From contig NZ_CP094380.1 in the NCBI RefSeq assembly GCF_022809775.1, positions 1,289,001-1,353,000 on the forward strand: DNA of 64,000 nt, written 5' to 3'. The notes under the pieces were generated by a model. The model was not told where the DNA came from. It did not search any database and was given only the letters and a program-made list of their open reading frames with translations. Position 1 is the stretch's first letter, and every line of letters begins with the position of its first letter. Both the position numbers and the translations under genes were made by a program. This document shows, in pieces, positions 1 through 7,928 of this stretch. The stretch is from Pseudodesulfovibrio tunisiensis (GTDB taxonomy: Bacteria > Desulfobacterota > Desulfovibrionia > Desulfovibrionales > Desulfovibrionaceae).

Positions 1-615
1 TTGCAGGGCCGGTCCGTGCTGGTCAAGAAGGCCAAGCCCCTGCCCATCGAATGCATCGTGCGCGGCTACATCACCGGATCGGGCTGGAACGACTACCAGA
101 AGACCGGCACCGTATGCGGCCACGACCTGCCCGACGGTCTCAAGGAATCCGAAATCCTGCCCGAAGCCATCTTCACGCCGTCCACCAAGGCCGAACTGGG
201 TGATCACGATGAAAACATCACTCTGGAAAAGGCTGCCGAACTTCTGGGCGACGACATGATGCGCAAGGTGGAAAAACTGGCCCTGAACATCTATACCCGG
301 GCCCGGGACTACGCAGGCCAGCGCGGCATCCTCATTGCGGACACGAAATTCGAGTTCGGCATCGTGGATGACCGCCTCATCCTCATCGATGAAGTGCTGA
401 CCCCGGACTCCTCCCGCTTCTGGCCCGCCGAGGGCTACGAGGCCGGGAAGTCCCAGCCCAGCTTCGACAAGCAGTATTTTCGCGACTGGCTGGTGAAAAG
501 CGGCTTCAACAAGCAGCCTCCGGGACCAAGCATTCCGGAAAACGTGGCTGATGCGACCAAGGCCAAGTACCTTGAGGCATACAGGCTGCTCACCGGCAAG
601 GAACTCAATGCGTAA
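1..615 (+). CDS. purC: Phosphoribosylaminoimidazole-succinocarboxamide synthase, 5' end cut by window
   Basis: SAICAR synthetase of purine synthesis joins CAIR and aspartate with ATP in the cytosol. The visible 204 residues cover the C-terminal two thirds of a roughly 300-residue enzyme. [15 protein letters not shown] near the start and the later [12 protein letters not shown] segment are typical of the longer PurC type. The first base falls inside the gene: the TTG at position 1 is an internal Leu codon, not a start. It ends in TAA and is followed after 15 nt by a tiny gene with its own ribosome site, so the two may be cotranscribed. Another purine gene, purF, lies at 26875-28296. Confidence 0.95.
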   Translation: MQGRSVLVKKAKPLPIECIVRGYITGSGWNDYQKTGTVCGHDLPDGLKESEILPEAIFTPSTKAELGDHDENITLEKAAELLGDDMMRKVEKLALNIYTRARDYAGQRGILIADTKFEFGIVDDRLILIDEVLTPDSSRFWPAEGYEAGKSQPSFDKQYFRDWLVKSGFNKQPPGPSIPENVADATKAKYLEAYRLLTGKELNA

Positions 616-630
616 CCCGGAGGGAACGCC

Positions 631-783
631 GTGCTTGACTGGATGATCCTGATCGGCATGGCCGTTGCCGGGTTCGCCATCGGTCAATTCATCAAGAAGA
701 AGACCGGAGGCGGTTGAGGTGCGGCCAAATCCTGCGGCTGGAAGCCGAAGGAAAAGACCGATGCGGAAAAGGACGACGCCTGA
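631..783 (+). CDS. Candidate small membrane selenoprotein (in-frame TGA at 715-717 read as Sec)
   Basis: GTG start at 631 has a GGAGG site at 619-623, 7 nt upstream. Without readthrough it encodes 28 residues: one membrane segment (about residues 2-20), a lysine cluster (KKK) and GGG just before TGA. The same frame continues 21 codons to TGA at 781-783 (GAAKSCGWKPKEKTDAEKDDA minus nothing), and most of these codons end in G or C as in host genes. Read through, it is a 50-residue protein with Sec29 and Cys35 after the membrane segment. A stem-loop fitting the bacterial SECIS pattern follows the TGA (730-752), and selA and selB are in this window. The layout (N-terminal helix, Gly-rich cytosolic Cys/Sec tail) resembles FeoB-associated Cys-rich small membrane proteins and, by shape only, SelK/SelS. 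Function unknown. Alternative: a 28-residue peptide ending at 717. Confidence 0.6.
730..752 (+). promoter_or_regulatory. SECIS-like stem-loop after the in-frame TGA
   Basis: Bases 735-739 (CGGCT) pair with 743-747 (AGCCG) around a GGA triloop at 740-742. A G734/A748 mismatch separates this from a lower stem, 730-733 (TCCT) with 749-752 (AGGA). The loop begins 22 nt after the TGA and has G in its first two positions. Remembered rules for bacterial SECIS elements are a loop 16-37 nt from the UGA, an upper stem of at least 4 bp and a G early in the loop; all are met. SelB (45231-47138) would be the binding partner. Confidence 0.55.
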
Positions 784-784
784 C

Positions 785-813
785 TTGACAGGCACGTCCA
801 AAGGCAATAGTAA
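785..813 (+). promoter_or_regulatory. Probable sigma-70 promoter for rpsF-rpsR-rplI-dnaB
   Basis: A perfect TTGACA at 785-790 is followed after 17 nt by TAGTAA at 808-813. The box lies two bases after the stop of the candidate Sec gene and about 70 nt before the rpsF start, so the ribosomal protein operon probably starts here rather than relying on purC readthrough. The -10 match is only partial. Confidence 0.5.
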
Positions 814-881
814 ACATCCCCTTGCCTTGCTCTCCTCTCATGTGAAGAAGAGAAGGGCCAAAGACCAAAAGGAGAACTGTA

Positions 882-1172
882 ATGACCCACAATTACGAGA
901 CGCTGCTTCTGCTCTCCCCCGAGCTGGCCGAGGAAAACAGGAACGAAATCCTGGGTACCCTCACCGGCATCGTGGAACGTGAGGGCGGAAAGCTCGTTGA
1001 AACCGATGTCTGGGGCACGCGCGACCTCGCCTACCCCGTTCAGAAGCAGACCCGCGGCTTTTATGTCCGCCTGGTGTACGATGCTCCCGGCGCCCTGATC
1101 TCCGAGCTGGAACGCAACATTCGGATCACCGACGGTATCTTCAAGTTCATCACCGTCAAGCAGGCCGCCTAA
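882..1172 (+). CDS. rpsF: Small ribosomal subunit protein bS6
   Basis: 96 residues, normal length for bS6, which binds 16S rRNA as a pair with bS18 in the 30S platform. Family features visible are the N-terminal [11 protein letters not shown] strand, the [18 protein letters not shown] core and [15 protein letters not shown] near the end. The ATG follows AAGGAGA with good spacing. rpsR starts 11 nt after the stop, as in the common rpsF-rpsR-rplI operon. Acidic C-terminal extensions seen in some species are absent. Confidence 0.98.
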   Translation: MTHNYETLLLLSPELAEENRNEILGTLTGIVEREGGKLVETDVWGTRDLAYPVQKQTRGFYVRLVYDAPGALISELERNIRITDGIFKFITVKQAA

Positions 1173-1183
1173 GGAGGACCATC

Positions 1184-1447
1184 ATGGCATTTCGCAAAAA
1201 ATTCACCCCGAGGAAAAAGTTCTGCCGGTTCTGCGCCGACGCTGAACTGCCCCTGGATTACAAGCGCCCGGACATCCTCCGGGATTTCGTGACCGAGCGC
1301 GGCAAGATCATTGCCCGCCGCATCACCGGCACCTGTGCAAAGCACCAGCGCCGCCTGACCACCGAAATCAAGCGCGCACGTCAGATGGCCCTTCTGTACT
1401 ACACCACTGTTCACAGCTCTGATGTGAAGAAGAAGAGCAAGATCTAG
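1184..1447 (+). CDS. rpsR: Small ribosomal subunit protein bS18
   Basis: 87 residues, partner of bS6 in the 30S platform. FCRFCAD (Cys14, Cys17) and GTCAKHQ make this a cysteine-bearing form that may hold zinc; the rest ([21 protein letters not shown], then [20 protein letters not shown] split over two conserved blocks) is typical. AAGGAGG lies just before the ATG. rplI follows after 12 nt. Confidence 0.98.
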   Translation: MAFRKKFTPRKKFCRFCADAELPLDYKRPDILRDFVTERGKIIARRITGTCAKHQRRLTTEIKRARQMALLYYTTVHSSDVKKKSKI

Positions 1448-1459
1448 GGGGAGGCACAG

Positions 1460-1996
1460 ATGAAATTGATCTTACGCGCCGACGTCGACTCTCTGGGTCG
1501 CGTTGGAGATATTGTTACCGTCAAGGCAGGCTACGGCCGCAACTACCTGATTCCTCAGGGACTTGCTCGCCCCGCCACTCAGGCCAACCTCAAGCAGTTC
1601 GAGCTGGAACGCAACAAGCTGGAAGCCGAGGCCGCCAGCCTGCGTACCGATGCTCAGGGCATTGCCGATCGCATCGCCGCAACTCCGGTTTCCATCGAAG
1701 TGCGCGTTGGCGAAAACGACAAGCTCTACGGTTCCGTGACCGCCTCCAACATCGCTGATGCTCTGGAAGCCGCCGGTATCGTCATCGACCGCCGCAAGAT
1801 CGTTCTGGACGAGCCCATCCGCTCTCTGGGCGATTACGAAATCGAGATCAAGCTGCATCCCGAAGTTCGTGGCGAACTGAAGCTGTCCGTTCTGGGTCAC
1901 GGCATGCCTGCTGAAGAGCCTGCCGAAGAAGAAACCGAGACGGCAGAGGAACCGGAAGTGACCGATGCCGAATCCGACGAAACCGTCGAGGCCTAA
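1460..1996 (+). CDS. rplI: Large ribosomal subunit protein bL9
   Basis: 178 residues. The N-terminal rRNA-binding domain (MKLILRADVDSLGRVGDIVTVKAGYGRNYLIPQG in family terms, residues 1-34) is joined by a long charged helix to a C-terminal domain (about 75-148). An acidic Glu/Asp/Thr-rich tail (about 150-178) is longer than the 149-residue E. coli protein. The dnaB start lies inside this tail, so the two genes overlap by 32 nt in different frames, which suggests translational coupling. Confidence 0.97.
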   Translation: MKLILRADVDSLGRVGDIVTVKAGYGRNYLIPQGLARPATQANLKQFELERNKLEAEAASLRTDAQGIADRIAATPVSIEVRVGENDKLYGSVTASNIADALEAAGIVIDRRKIVLDEPIRSLGDYEIEIKLHPEVRGELKLSVLGHGMPAEEPAEEETETAEEPEVTDAESDETVEA

Positions 1997-3419
1997 GCGC
2001 GGCCAAAATGCAAAAAACTCGGAAGAGGCTCTGTCCAGAGCCTCTTCCGAGCTTGTTCGCAAGGTCCCGCCCCACAACCTCGAAGCCGAACAGGCCGTCC
2101 TCGGCGGGGTATTTCAATCCAACACCATCTTTCATGAACTCGTCGACATAGTCGAAGCCGACGATTTCTACTCCCCTGCGCACCGGACCATCTTTCAGAC
2201 GTTCATCGACCTGTACAATCAGCAGAAGCCCATCGATCTGATCACGGTGGCGGACTACATGTCCGCAGCGGATTCATTGGACGTGGTGGGCGGACCGGTC
2301 TATCTGGCTGAACTGGCGGACTCCGTGATCAGCTCGGCCAATGCCAAATACCACGCCAAGATAGTCCACGACAAATCCATTCTCAGGCGACTGATCAACG
2401 CGTCCAGCGAAATCATTACCAATTGTTTTGAAGCGCAGGACGTGGACGAACTGCTCGGGGAATCGGAAAAGGCGATCTTCAACATTGCCCAGTCCCAGGC
2501 TGCAGCGAACCAGCTCGACAGCCGCCGACTTCTGGACCGCGTATTCGAGGACCTGACCGCCAAGTACGAGAACAAGTCCTCGATCACGGGCATCGCCACC
2601 CACTATCACGAGTTCGACAACATGACCGCCGGACTCCAGAATTCGGACCTGATCATCATGGCGGGCCGTCCGTCCATGGGCAAGACCGCGTTCGCCCTGA
2701 ACGTGGCCCTGCGTTCCGCAGCCAGATCCGAAGTGCCCACGGTCATCTTTTCCCTGGAAATGAGCATGGAACAGCTCATGACCCGTCTACTTGCGGTACA
2801 GGGACAGGTGGGACTCCAGAATCTGCGCAAGGGCTACCTCGACGATCAGGACTGGTCTCGTCTGTACGAGGCCGGCGACGTGCTGTCACGCGCGCCGCTG
2901 TTCATCGATGACACCCCGGCCCTGTCCACGCTGGAACTTCAGGCCCGCTGCCGCAGACTCAAGGCAGAGCACGGTCTCGGCCTGATCATCATCGACTACC
3001 TCCAGCTCATGCGGGCCAGCCAGCGCACGGATTCCCGCGAGCAGGAGATTTCCGAAATTTCGCGAAGCCTCAAGGCTCTGGCCAAGGAACTGAATGTTCC
3101 GGTCATTGCCCTGTCGCAGCTGAACCGCAAGGTCGAGGAACGCACGGACAAGCGCCCCATGATGTCCGACCTGCGCGAATCCGGTGCCATCGAGCAGGAC
3201 GCCGATATCATCATCTTCCTCTACCGCGACGCAGCCTACAACAAGAGCGAGGACAATCCGCTCAAGAACCACGCCGAAATCATCATCGCCAAACAGCGTA
3301 ACGGCCCGGTGGGCAAGTGCGAACTCTTCTTCAAAAAGGAATACACGCTGTTCGAAAACATGGACGCCACAGTCTATCCTTCCGAACTTCCGCCTGAATT
3401 TGATCAGGGCAACAACTAA
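1965..3419 (+). CDS. dnaB: Replicative DNA helicase
   Basis: 484-residue hexameric fork helicase that unwinds DNA 5' to 3' and binds primase. The N-terminal domain starts at KVPPHNLEAEQAVLGG (about residue 33). The RecA-like domain has Walker A GRPSMGKTA, the IDYLQLM Walker B region, LSQLNRKVEER and the ADIIIFLYRD motif. The ATG at 1965 has GGAAG 7 nt upstream and no other in-frame ATG precedes the conserved core, so the start inside rplI is preferred. A 16-bp inverted repeat (2018-2051) lies in the first 30 codons. No intein is visible. Confidence 0.96.
   Translation: MPNPTKPSRPKRGQNAKNSEEALSRASSELVRKVPPHNLEAEQAVLGGVFQSNTIFHELVDIVEADDFYSPAHRTIFQTFIDLYNQQKPIDLITVADYMSAADSLDVVGGPVYLAELADSVISSANAKYHAKIVHDKSILRRLINASSEIITNCFEAQDVDELLGESEKAIFNIAQSQAAANQLDSRRLLDRVFEDLTAKYENKSSITGIATHYHEFDNMTAGLQNSDLIIMAGRPSMGKTAFALNVALRSAARSEVPTVIFSLEMSMEQLMTRLLAVQGQVGLQNLRKGYLDDQDWSRLYEAGDVLSRAPLFIDDTPALSTLELQARCRRLKAEHGLGLIIIDYLQLMRASQRTDSREQEISEISRSLKALAKELNVPVIALSQLNRKVEERTDKRPMMSDLRESGAIEQDADIIIFLYRDAAYNKSEDNPLKNHAEIIIAKQRNGPVGKCELFFKKEYTLFENMDATVYPSELPPEFDQGNN
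2018..2051. repeat. 16-bp perfect inverted repeat within the dnaB 5' coding region
   Basis: Arms 2018-2033 and 2036-2051 are exact reverse complements around a 2-nt centre. On the minus strand the hairpin is followed directly by six T (complement of A2012-2017), the layout of an intrinsic terminator for antisense transcription. On the plus strand there is no T-run, but the stem could slow translation or transcription between rplI and dnaB. Confidence 0.85.
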
Positions 3420-3443
3420 CACACCCTACAAGGAAGATCTGCA

Positions 3444-4733
3444 ATGTACTACGATTCCGTCGAGACTCTAGAACGGGGAGAACTGGAGAATCTCCAGGTC
3501 GACAGCTTGAAGAAAACCATCGCCATCGCGATGCGTTCTCCCTATTATCGCGACCGCCTCGCCGGTTTCGATCTCGACGAAATCAAGTCCGTTGCGGACA
3601 TCGTGAAGCTGCCCTTCACCACCAAGGACGACCTGCGCTCCCAGTATCCCTACGGTCTGCTTACCCTGCCTCGGGAAGATTACGTGCGGCTGCACGCCTC
3701 TTCCGGCACCACGGGCACACCTACTGCCGTTTTCTACACGCAGGCCGATCTGGACCGCTGGGCCGATCTGGTGGCCCGCTCCATGTACGCCTGCGGTTGC
3801 CGCAAGTCGGACGTACTCCAGAACATGGCCGGTTACGGCCTGTTCACCGGCGGTCTGGGTTTTCACTACGGGTCGGAAAAGCTGGGCATGATCACCATCC
3901 CGGCAGGCGCAGGCAACACCAAGCGCCAGATCAAGCTGATTCGCGACTTCAACGTCACGGTCATGCACATCATCCCGTCCTTTGCCCTGTATTTCGCATC
4001 CCAGGTCCGGGAAGCGGGCTTCGATCCCGCGGAAATGCCATGGCGCATCGCCCTGATCGGCGCGGAGCCGCATACCGAGGAAACCCGCCGCAAGATCGAG
4101 GAAATGCTGCACATCAAGGCATACAACTCCTACGGCATGAGCGAGCTGAACGGCCCGGGCGTGGCCTTCGAGTGCACCGAGCAGAGCGGCATGCACATCT
4201 GGGAGGACGCCTACATTCCCGAGATCATCAATCCCGAAACCGGCGAACATGTCGAGGAAGGTGAAATCGGCGAACTGGTCATGACCACCATCACGCGCGA
4301 GGGCATGCCCATCATCCGCTACCGCACCCGCGACCTGACCCGGTTCATTCCCGGCCAGTGCCCCTGCGGTCGCACGCATCGCCGCATCGACCGCATCACG
4401 GGCCGCGCCGACGACATGATGATCCTCAAGGGCGTGAACATCTACCCCATGCAGATCGAGCAGTGCCTCATGTCCATGCCCGAGGTGGGCCACAACTACC
4501 TGATCGAGCTGTACAAGGAAGGCCTGACCGACCAGATGCGGGTCAAGGTGGAGATCAAGGACGAATTCTTCGTGGAAGACATGCGCGTGCTTCAGGGCCT
4601 GCAAAAGAAGATCGCCAAGCGCCTGCACAGCGAAATTCTGATCACGCCGCGCGTGGAACTTGTCATGCACGACTCCATCCCCAAGTCTCCGGGCAAGGCA
4701 ATCCGGGTCAAGGACCTCAGAAACGAGGAATAA
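3444..4733 (+). CDS. Phenylacetate-CoA ligase family protein (aryl-CoA ligase)
   Basis: 429-residue adenylate-forming enzyme of the PaaK type, about the full family length. It would activate an aromatic acid with ATP and couple it to CoA. The P-loop-like SSGTTGTPT is near residue 90, YNSYGMSELNGPG near 228, the hinge region YRTRDLTRF near 292, and GRADDMMILKGVNIYPMQIE carries the C-terminal domain. CPCGR-x-H may add a metal site, as in several anaerobe homologues. AAGGAAG precedes the ATG. Anaerobe genomes often hold several paralogues, some acting in indolepyruvate or aryl-acid metabolism, so the substrate is open. The DUF456 gene follows with no gap. Confidence 0.88.
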   Translation: MYYDSVETLERGELENLQVDSLKKTIAIAMRSPYYRDRLAGFDLDEIKSVADIVKLPFTTKDDLRSQYPYGLLTLPREDYVRLHASSGTTGTPTAVFYTQADLDRWADLVARSMYACGCRKSDVLQNMAGYGLFTGGLGFHYGSEKLGMITIPAGAGNTKRQIKLIRDFNVTVMHIIPSFALYFASQVREAGFDPAEMPWRIALIGAEPHTEETRRKIEEMLHIKAYNSYGMSELNGPGVAFECTEQSGMHIWEDAYIPEIINPETGEHVEEGEIGELVMTTITREGMPIIRYRTRDLTRFIPGQCPCGRTHRRIDRITGRADDMMILKGVNIYPMQIEQCLMSMPEVGHNYLIELYKEGLTDQMRVKVEIKDEFFVEDMRVLQGLQKKIAKRLHSEILITPRVELVMHDSIPKSPGKAIRVKDLRNEE

Positions 4734-5231
4734 ATGGATTACGTCTGGGCATCGCTTCTCATCCTGCTCCTCGGAGCGTCCCAGATCATCCAGATTTTCG
4801 GCGGTCCCGCCAACTGGATAGCCCTGGCCCTCGTGGCATTCTGGAAATGGCTGTTTCCGGAATCCATGGGTTGGGGCTTTGTTCTGATTCTGGGCATCCT
4901 GGCGGCAGCCGGAGAAGCTCTGGAATTCGGGCTGCAGATGTGGAGCGCGGGCCGATACGGAGCCGGAAAACGGGGCAACATCGGCGGCATGATCGGCGCG
5001 ATTGCCGGAGCCATCTTCGGCGCACCGTTCCTGCTCGGCGTAGGCGCACTGATCGGCGCACTCGCCGGGGCCTACCTCGGCTGCCTGATCATGGAGCTGC
5101 CCGACAAGGACATGCAGCATGCACGCCGCGCTGCCCTCGGCGCCTTCTGGGGCAAGGCCTTCGGCTTCACGGTCAAGATGTCCCTCGGCGCAGTCATGGT
5201 AGTGCTGAGTATCCCGAAAATATGGCCCTGA
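4734..5231 (+). CDS. DUF456 family membrane protein
   Basis: 165 residues with about five hydrophobic segments and Gly/Ala-rich stretches (IGGMIGAIAGAIFGAPFLLG, ALIGALAGAYLG) typical of DUF456. Function unknown. The ATG directly follows the TAA of the CoA ligase gene, so the genes are translationally coupled. Its last 11 codons (VVLSIPKIWP and stop, 5199-5231) recur with mostly synonymous changes at 7672-7704, beyond an AT-rich block. The present 3' end is therefore probably the product of an insertion event. Confidence 0.85.
   Translation: MDYVWASLLILLLGASQIIQIFGGPANWIALALVAFWKWLFPESMGWGFVLILGILAAAGEALEFGLQMWSAGRYGAGKRGNIGGMIGAIAGAIFGAPFLLGVGALIGALAGAYLGCLIMELPDKDMQHARRAALGAFWGKAFGFTVKMSLGAVMVVLSIPKIWP
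5199..5231 (+). repeat. Left copy of the DUF456 gene end flanking the AT-rich island
   Basis: Encodes VVLSIPKIWP plus TGA as the true end of the DUF456 gene. Aligns without gaps to 7672-7704; the longest near-identical block is ATCCCGaAAATATGGCC with one mismatch. It acts like a left junction (attL-like) of the inserted block. Confidence 0.7.
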
Positions 5232-5342
5232 GCAACAAAACAGTTTTATCTGTTGTAAAATATTTCCATTGTTGTCACTATCCCAACGGGCTAACATTTT
5301 CAAATTGGAAGTCTTAACCCTTAACGACAACCCAATATAATT

Positions 5343-6296
5343 ATGCTAAAAATCATTGTCCTATCTTGTGGAACAAATGCAAACTACCACCTGTGCAGAA
5401 TCTTTAAAAAAAATTTTCCCAACAACTTCTATTTGATCGGCGCTGACACAAATTCTCCGGAAAATGTACCCAACATAAGCCTCCTGGATGAATTCTATCA
5501 AATCCCTTCAGTTGCAGATTCTGCCTACTACTCTGCCGTGGTTTCAATATGTAAAAAGGAAAGGCCCGATTTCATTCTTCCCACTTTTGACAAAGAACAA
5601 CTTCTTTTCCATCCTCAAAACCCCGACTTGAATTCATTAAGTATAAAAAGCCTTTCCACTCCCTACGAAAGTCTAGTACATTACAACAATAAAAAAAATA
5701 TGTCTTTTTTTCTAAAAGCAAACGGCTTTGATGTTCCTAAAATACACGACAAAGTCACTTTAAATGAAAACCAAGATTATTTTGTAAAGCCTATCGATGG
5801 AGTCGGATCCGTTGGTGCACGACTGATGCGCGGTTCAGTAATAAAAGAACTCGATGATCCAAGTCTTCTTGTTCAAGAAGTCTGCAGACCACCAGAAATA
5901 ACCATGGAAGTATTCCGTTATGGGACACAAATTTCAACTGTAACTCGAGAGCGTATTCAAACCAAAGCTGGAGTCTGTACCAAAGCCAAGTTGAGCTCTA
6001 ATAAGAATTTAGAAGATGTCGCTAAAAGATTGATACGCTGCATCCAGACTCCTCATTTTTTCAACTTGCAGTTTATGAAAAATAGCCAAAATAATTTCGT
6101 AATCACTGATGTGAACTTCAGACTGGCAGGTGGAATGAGTATCTCTTATGCCGGAGGATGGGACGAAGCTTCTGCTCTTGCTCACTGCTTATTGCAGTAT
6201 TCTGAAAAAAAAATATTTGCTCCTCTCCAGTTAAGGCACAAGGAACAATGGGTAAGCCGGGTTTATACTGAAGTTGTCACACAATTTAAAGATTAG
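5343..6296 (+). CDS. ATP-grasp domain protein (carboxylate-amine ligase-like)
   Basis: 317 residues. A Rossmann-like N-terminal part begins MLKIIVLSCGTNANYHLCRI. The ATP-grasp fold follows: DYFVKPIDGVGSVGARL is the glycine-rich nucleotide loop, LLVQEVC and EITMEVF are the central strands, and FVITDVNFRLAGGMSISYAGG holds the metal-binding Asp/Asn near the C terminus. Such enzymes join a carboxylate to an amine through an acyl phosphate; the substrate cannot be read here. Very AT-rich, unlike its neighbours. No strong ribosome site before the ATG at 5343. The HAD gene starts 2 nt after its stop, so it is probably first in a three-gene operon. Confidence 0.75.
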   Translation: MLKIIVLSCGTNANYHLCRIFKKNFPNNFYLIGADTNSPENVPNISLLDEFYQIPSVADSAYYSAVVSICKKERPDFILPTFDKEQLLFHPQNPDLNSLSIKSLSTPYESLVHYNNKKNMSFFLKANGFDVPKIHDKVTLNENQDYFVKPIDGVGSVGARLMRGSVIKELDDPSLLVQEVCRPPEITMEVFRYGTQISTVTRERIQTKAGVCTKAKLSSNKNLEDVAKRLIRCIQTPHFFNLQFMKNSQNNFVITDVNFRLAGGMSISYAGGWDEASALAHCLLQYSEKKIFAPLQLRHKEQWVSRVYTEVVTQFKD

Positions 6297-6297
6297 C

Positions 6298-6943
6298 ATG
6301 TACCATAAGAAGCAAAACTGGCTTGCCATTGATTTTGATGGAACTTTGCTCAACAGTTTACATAGACATCTTGTAGTCTTGAATTTTACTTTGAAGATAT
6401 TGGGTATTGCAATACAAACAAATGGATTCATTGCCTACAAAAGAGAAGGATACAACAACATCGACTTCCTAACTCAAAAAGGACTCCCTTTGCTGATCGC
6501 TCGACAGATTCAAAGCAAGTGGGTTTCGAATATTGAAAAAACACATTTTTTAAAGCATGACACTCTCTTTTTGCGATTCGATCACATTCTTAAAAATAAT
6601 TATCAACAAATACAAATTGATACTGGTCACAGCTAGGACAAACACAAAGGGAGTTCTAACCCAAATTGAACAGCTCGGGATAAATGAATATTTTTCTGAA
6701 ATACTTATCACGAAGCCCGGCCTAACTGCAGCTGAAAACAAACTAACAGCGTTGCAAGCATTCCCAGTAAAAGGAATCATTGGTGACACAGAAGTAGATT
6801 TCCAAGCAGCAAAAGGGATGTCTCTGCCCTTCTTCGCCCTTGACAGAGGATTTAGATCCAAATCTTTTTGGGAAAAACACAGCATTTATCGAACATACAG
6901 CAACCTGTTAGACATACTCCCAATCATCGGGGACAAGGTATGA
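6298..6943 (+). pseudogene. HAD-family phosphatase, frameshifted
   Basis: The first frame (6298-6636) carries HAD motif I (IDFDGTLLNS). The second frame, ending at 6943, carries motif II (LILVTAR) and motif IV (GIIGDTEVDFQAAKG). The two join cleanly as DTLF-CDSI if one T is removed from the T5 run at 6568-6572. With the shift the first frame stops at 6634-6636. Restored length is about 214 residues, normal for a phosphoglycolate phosphatase-like enzyme. The break may be a sequencing error, slippage that yields some full protein, or decay. Its stop overlaps the methyltransferase start (ATGA at 6940). Confidence 0.7.
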
Positions 6944-7638
6944 AAATATTAGACAAAATCGCTGCCGATTCAATTTATGCAAAAGGAATCTGTTCTATGA
7001 CTATTCCTTACAGTTTTAAAATCTTCAAAAGATGGTTAGTGGGTAATAAAATTCTGGAGCTTGGCCCTGCGGAAGGCTTAATGACCGAGCAATTAGTAGC
7101 TCTCGGTAAAAGTATTACTGTTGTTGAAGGTGCTTTAGGATTTTGCGAAATAATCAAAAAAAGATGCCCTGCAGTAAAAATAATCCACAGCCTCTTTGAA
7201 GATTTTTCTACGACAGAAACATTTGACCACATTATACTCGGCCATGTGCTTGAACATGTTAAAAATCCAGTCGGCATCTTAAAACAAATTTCACGTTTTT
7301 TAACGCCTCAAGGAACCATTTTATCCGCAGTTCCGAATGCTCGCTCAATTCACCGACAAGCAGCGACCATTATGGGGATAACCTCTTCCGAATATGAGGC
7401 TAGCGCAAAAGACAAACGCCATGGACACCAGCGAATATATTCTCCTGAATCATTCCGCTCTGATTTTGTGCAAGCGGGACTTAAAATTGATCATTTTGGA
7501 GGGTATTGGCTCAAACCTCTTGCGGACAAACAAATTGAACAAAGCTGGAGCACTGAGCAACTTGCTGCTTTCATGGTCCTTGGAGAACGGTATCCAGATA
7601 TCGCTGCTGAAATCTATATTATTGCCTCTCGCCCGTAA
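6940..7638 (+). CDS. Class I SAM-dependent methyltransferase
   Basis: 232 residues. ILELGPAEGLMTEQL (about residues 33-47) is the SAM-binding motif I, VVEGALGFCEII the motif II acidic region, and FDHIILGHVLEHVKNPVGIL the methyltransferase-11/12-like core. PNARSIHR and the GHQRIYSPESF segment resemble methyltransferases of polysaccharide or small-molecule loci. The ATG at 6940 overlaps the stop of the HAD gene by 4 nt, so translation is coupled. AT-rich like the rest of the island. The acceptor is unknown; with an ATP-grasp ligase and a phosphatase it may tailor one small molecule or surface sugar. Confidence 0.8.
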   Translation: MKILDKIAADSIYAKGICSMTIPYSFKIFKRWLVGNKILELGPAEGLMTEQLVALGKSITVVEGALGFCEIIKKRCPAVKIIHSLFEDFSTTETFDHIILGHVLEHVKNPVGILKQISRFLTPQGTILSAVPNARSIHRQAATIMGITSSEYEASAKDKRHGHQRIYSPESFRSDFVQAGLKIDHFGGYWLKPLADKQIEQSWSTEQLAAFMVLGERYPDIAAEIYIIASRP

Positions 7639-7671
7639 ACGCTATTCACCCCGCTCCCCGAACACAGATAG

Positions 7672-7704
7672 GTGGTTTTGAGCATCCCGAGAATATGGCC
7701 GTAA
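7672..7704 (+). repeat. Right copy of the DUF456 gene end (no longer attached to a gene)
   Basis: Reads VVLSIPRIWP plus TAA in the frame GTG-GTT-TTG-AGC-ATC-CCG-AGA. Compared with 5199-5231, changes are nearly all at third codon positions (one Lys/Arg change), so this copy diverged under coding selection in a full gene before it was cut off. It is preceded in frame by a stop (TAG at 7669-7671). From 7705 to 7928 I see no gene. Confidence 0.7.
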
Positions 7705-7928
7705 CATCTTCAGTCCCCTGCAAGGCTGATCCGAAAAAATTCCTCTTCACCCCAAAAGTGGGTTGACGGCAGCGCCCCGAGGCTGGAAAAGTACTTTCCG
7801 GCATTTGATCGCATTCCGGTAGGAAAACCGGCTACGCGGAACGTGCCGCGGTTTCCCGGACATCAGGACTCGCGCTACCGTCCCAGTTGCAGGACGCGCG
7901 CGCCGAAACATCAACCCAAGAGCGGACA

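Larger units (their letters stand above)
5232..7671. mobile_element. AT-rich genomic island inserted at the 3' end of the DUF456 gene
   Basis: Base composition drops sharply between the two copies of the DUF456 gene end (about 37 % G+C in the 60 bases from 5401), and codon use becomes A/T-ending. It carries three collinear genes (ATP-grasp, HAD, SAM methyltransferase) and nothing else recognisable. No integrase, transposase or terminal inverted repeats are seen, so this is a small acquired cassette or the remnant of a larger element. 5232-5342 and 7639-7671 hold no gene. Confidence 0.65.

Noticed and set aside
820..881. S6:S18 autoregulatory leader before rpsF
   Set aside because: A weak purine/pyrimidine hairpin is possible but the hallmark CCG bulge is not evident.
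3468..5330. Minus-strand frame opposite the CoA ligase and DUF456 genes
   Set aside because: Low-complexity antisense translation; overlaps two well-supported genes.
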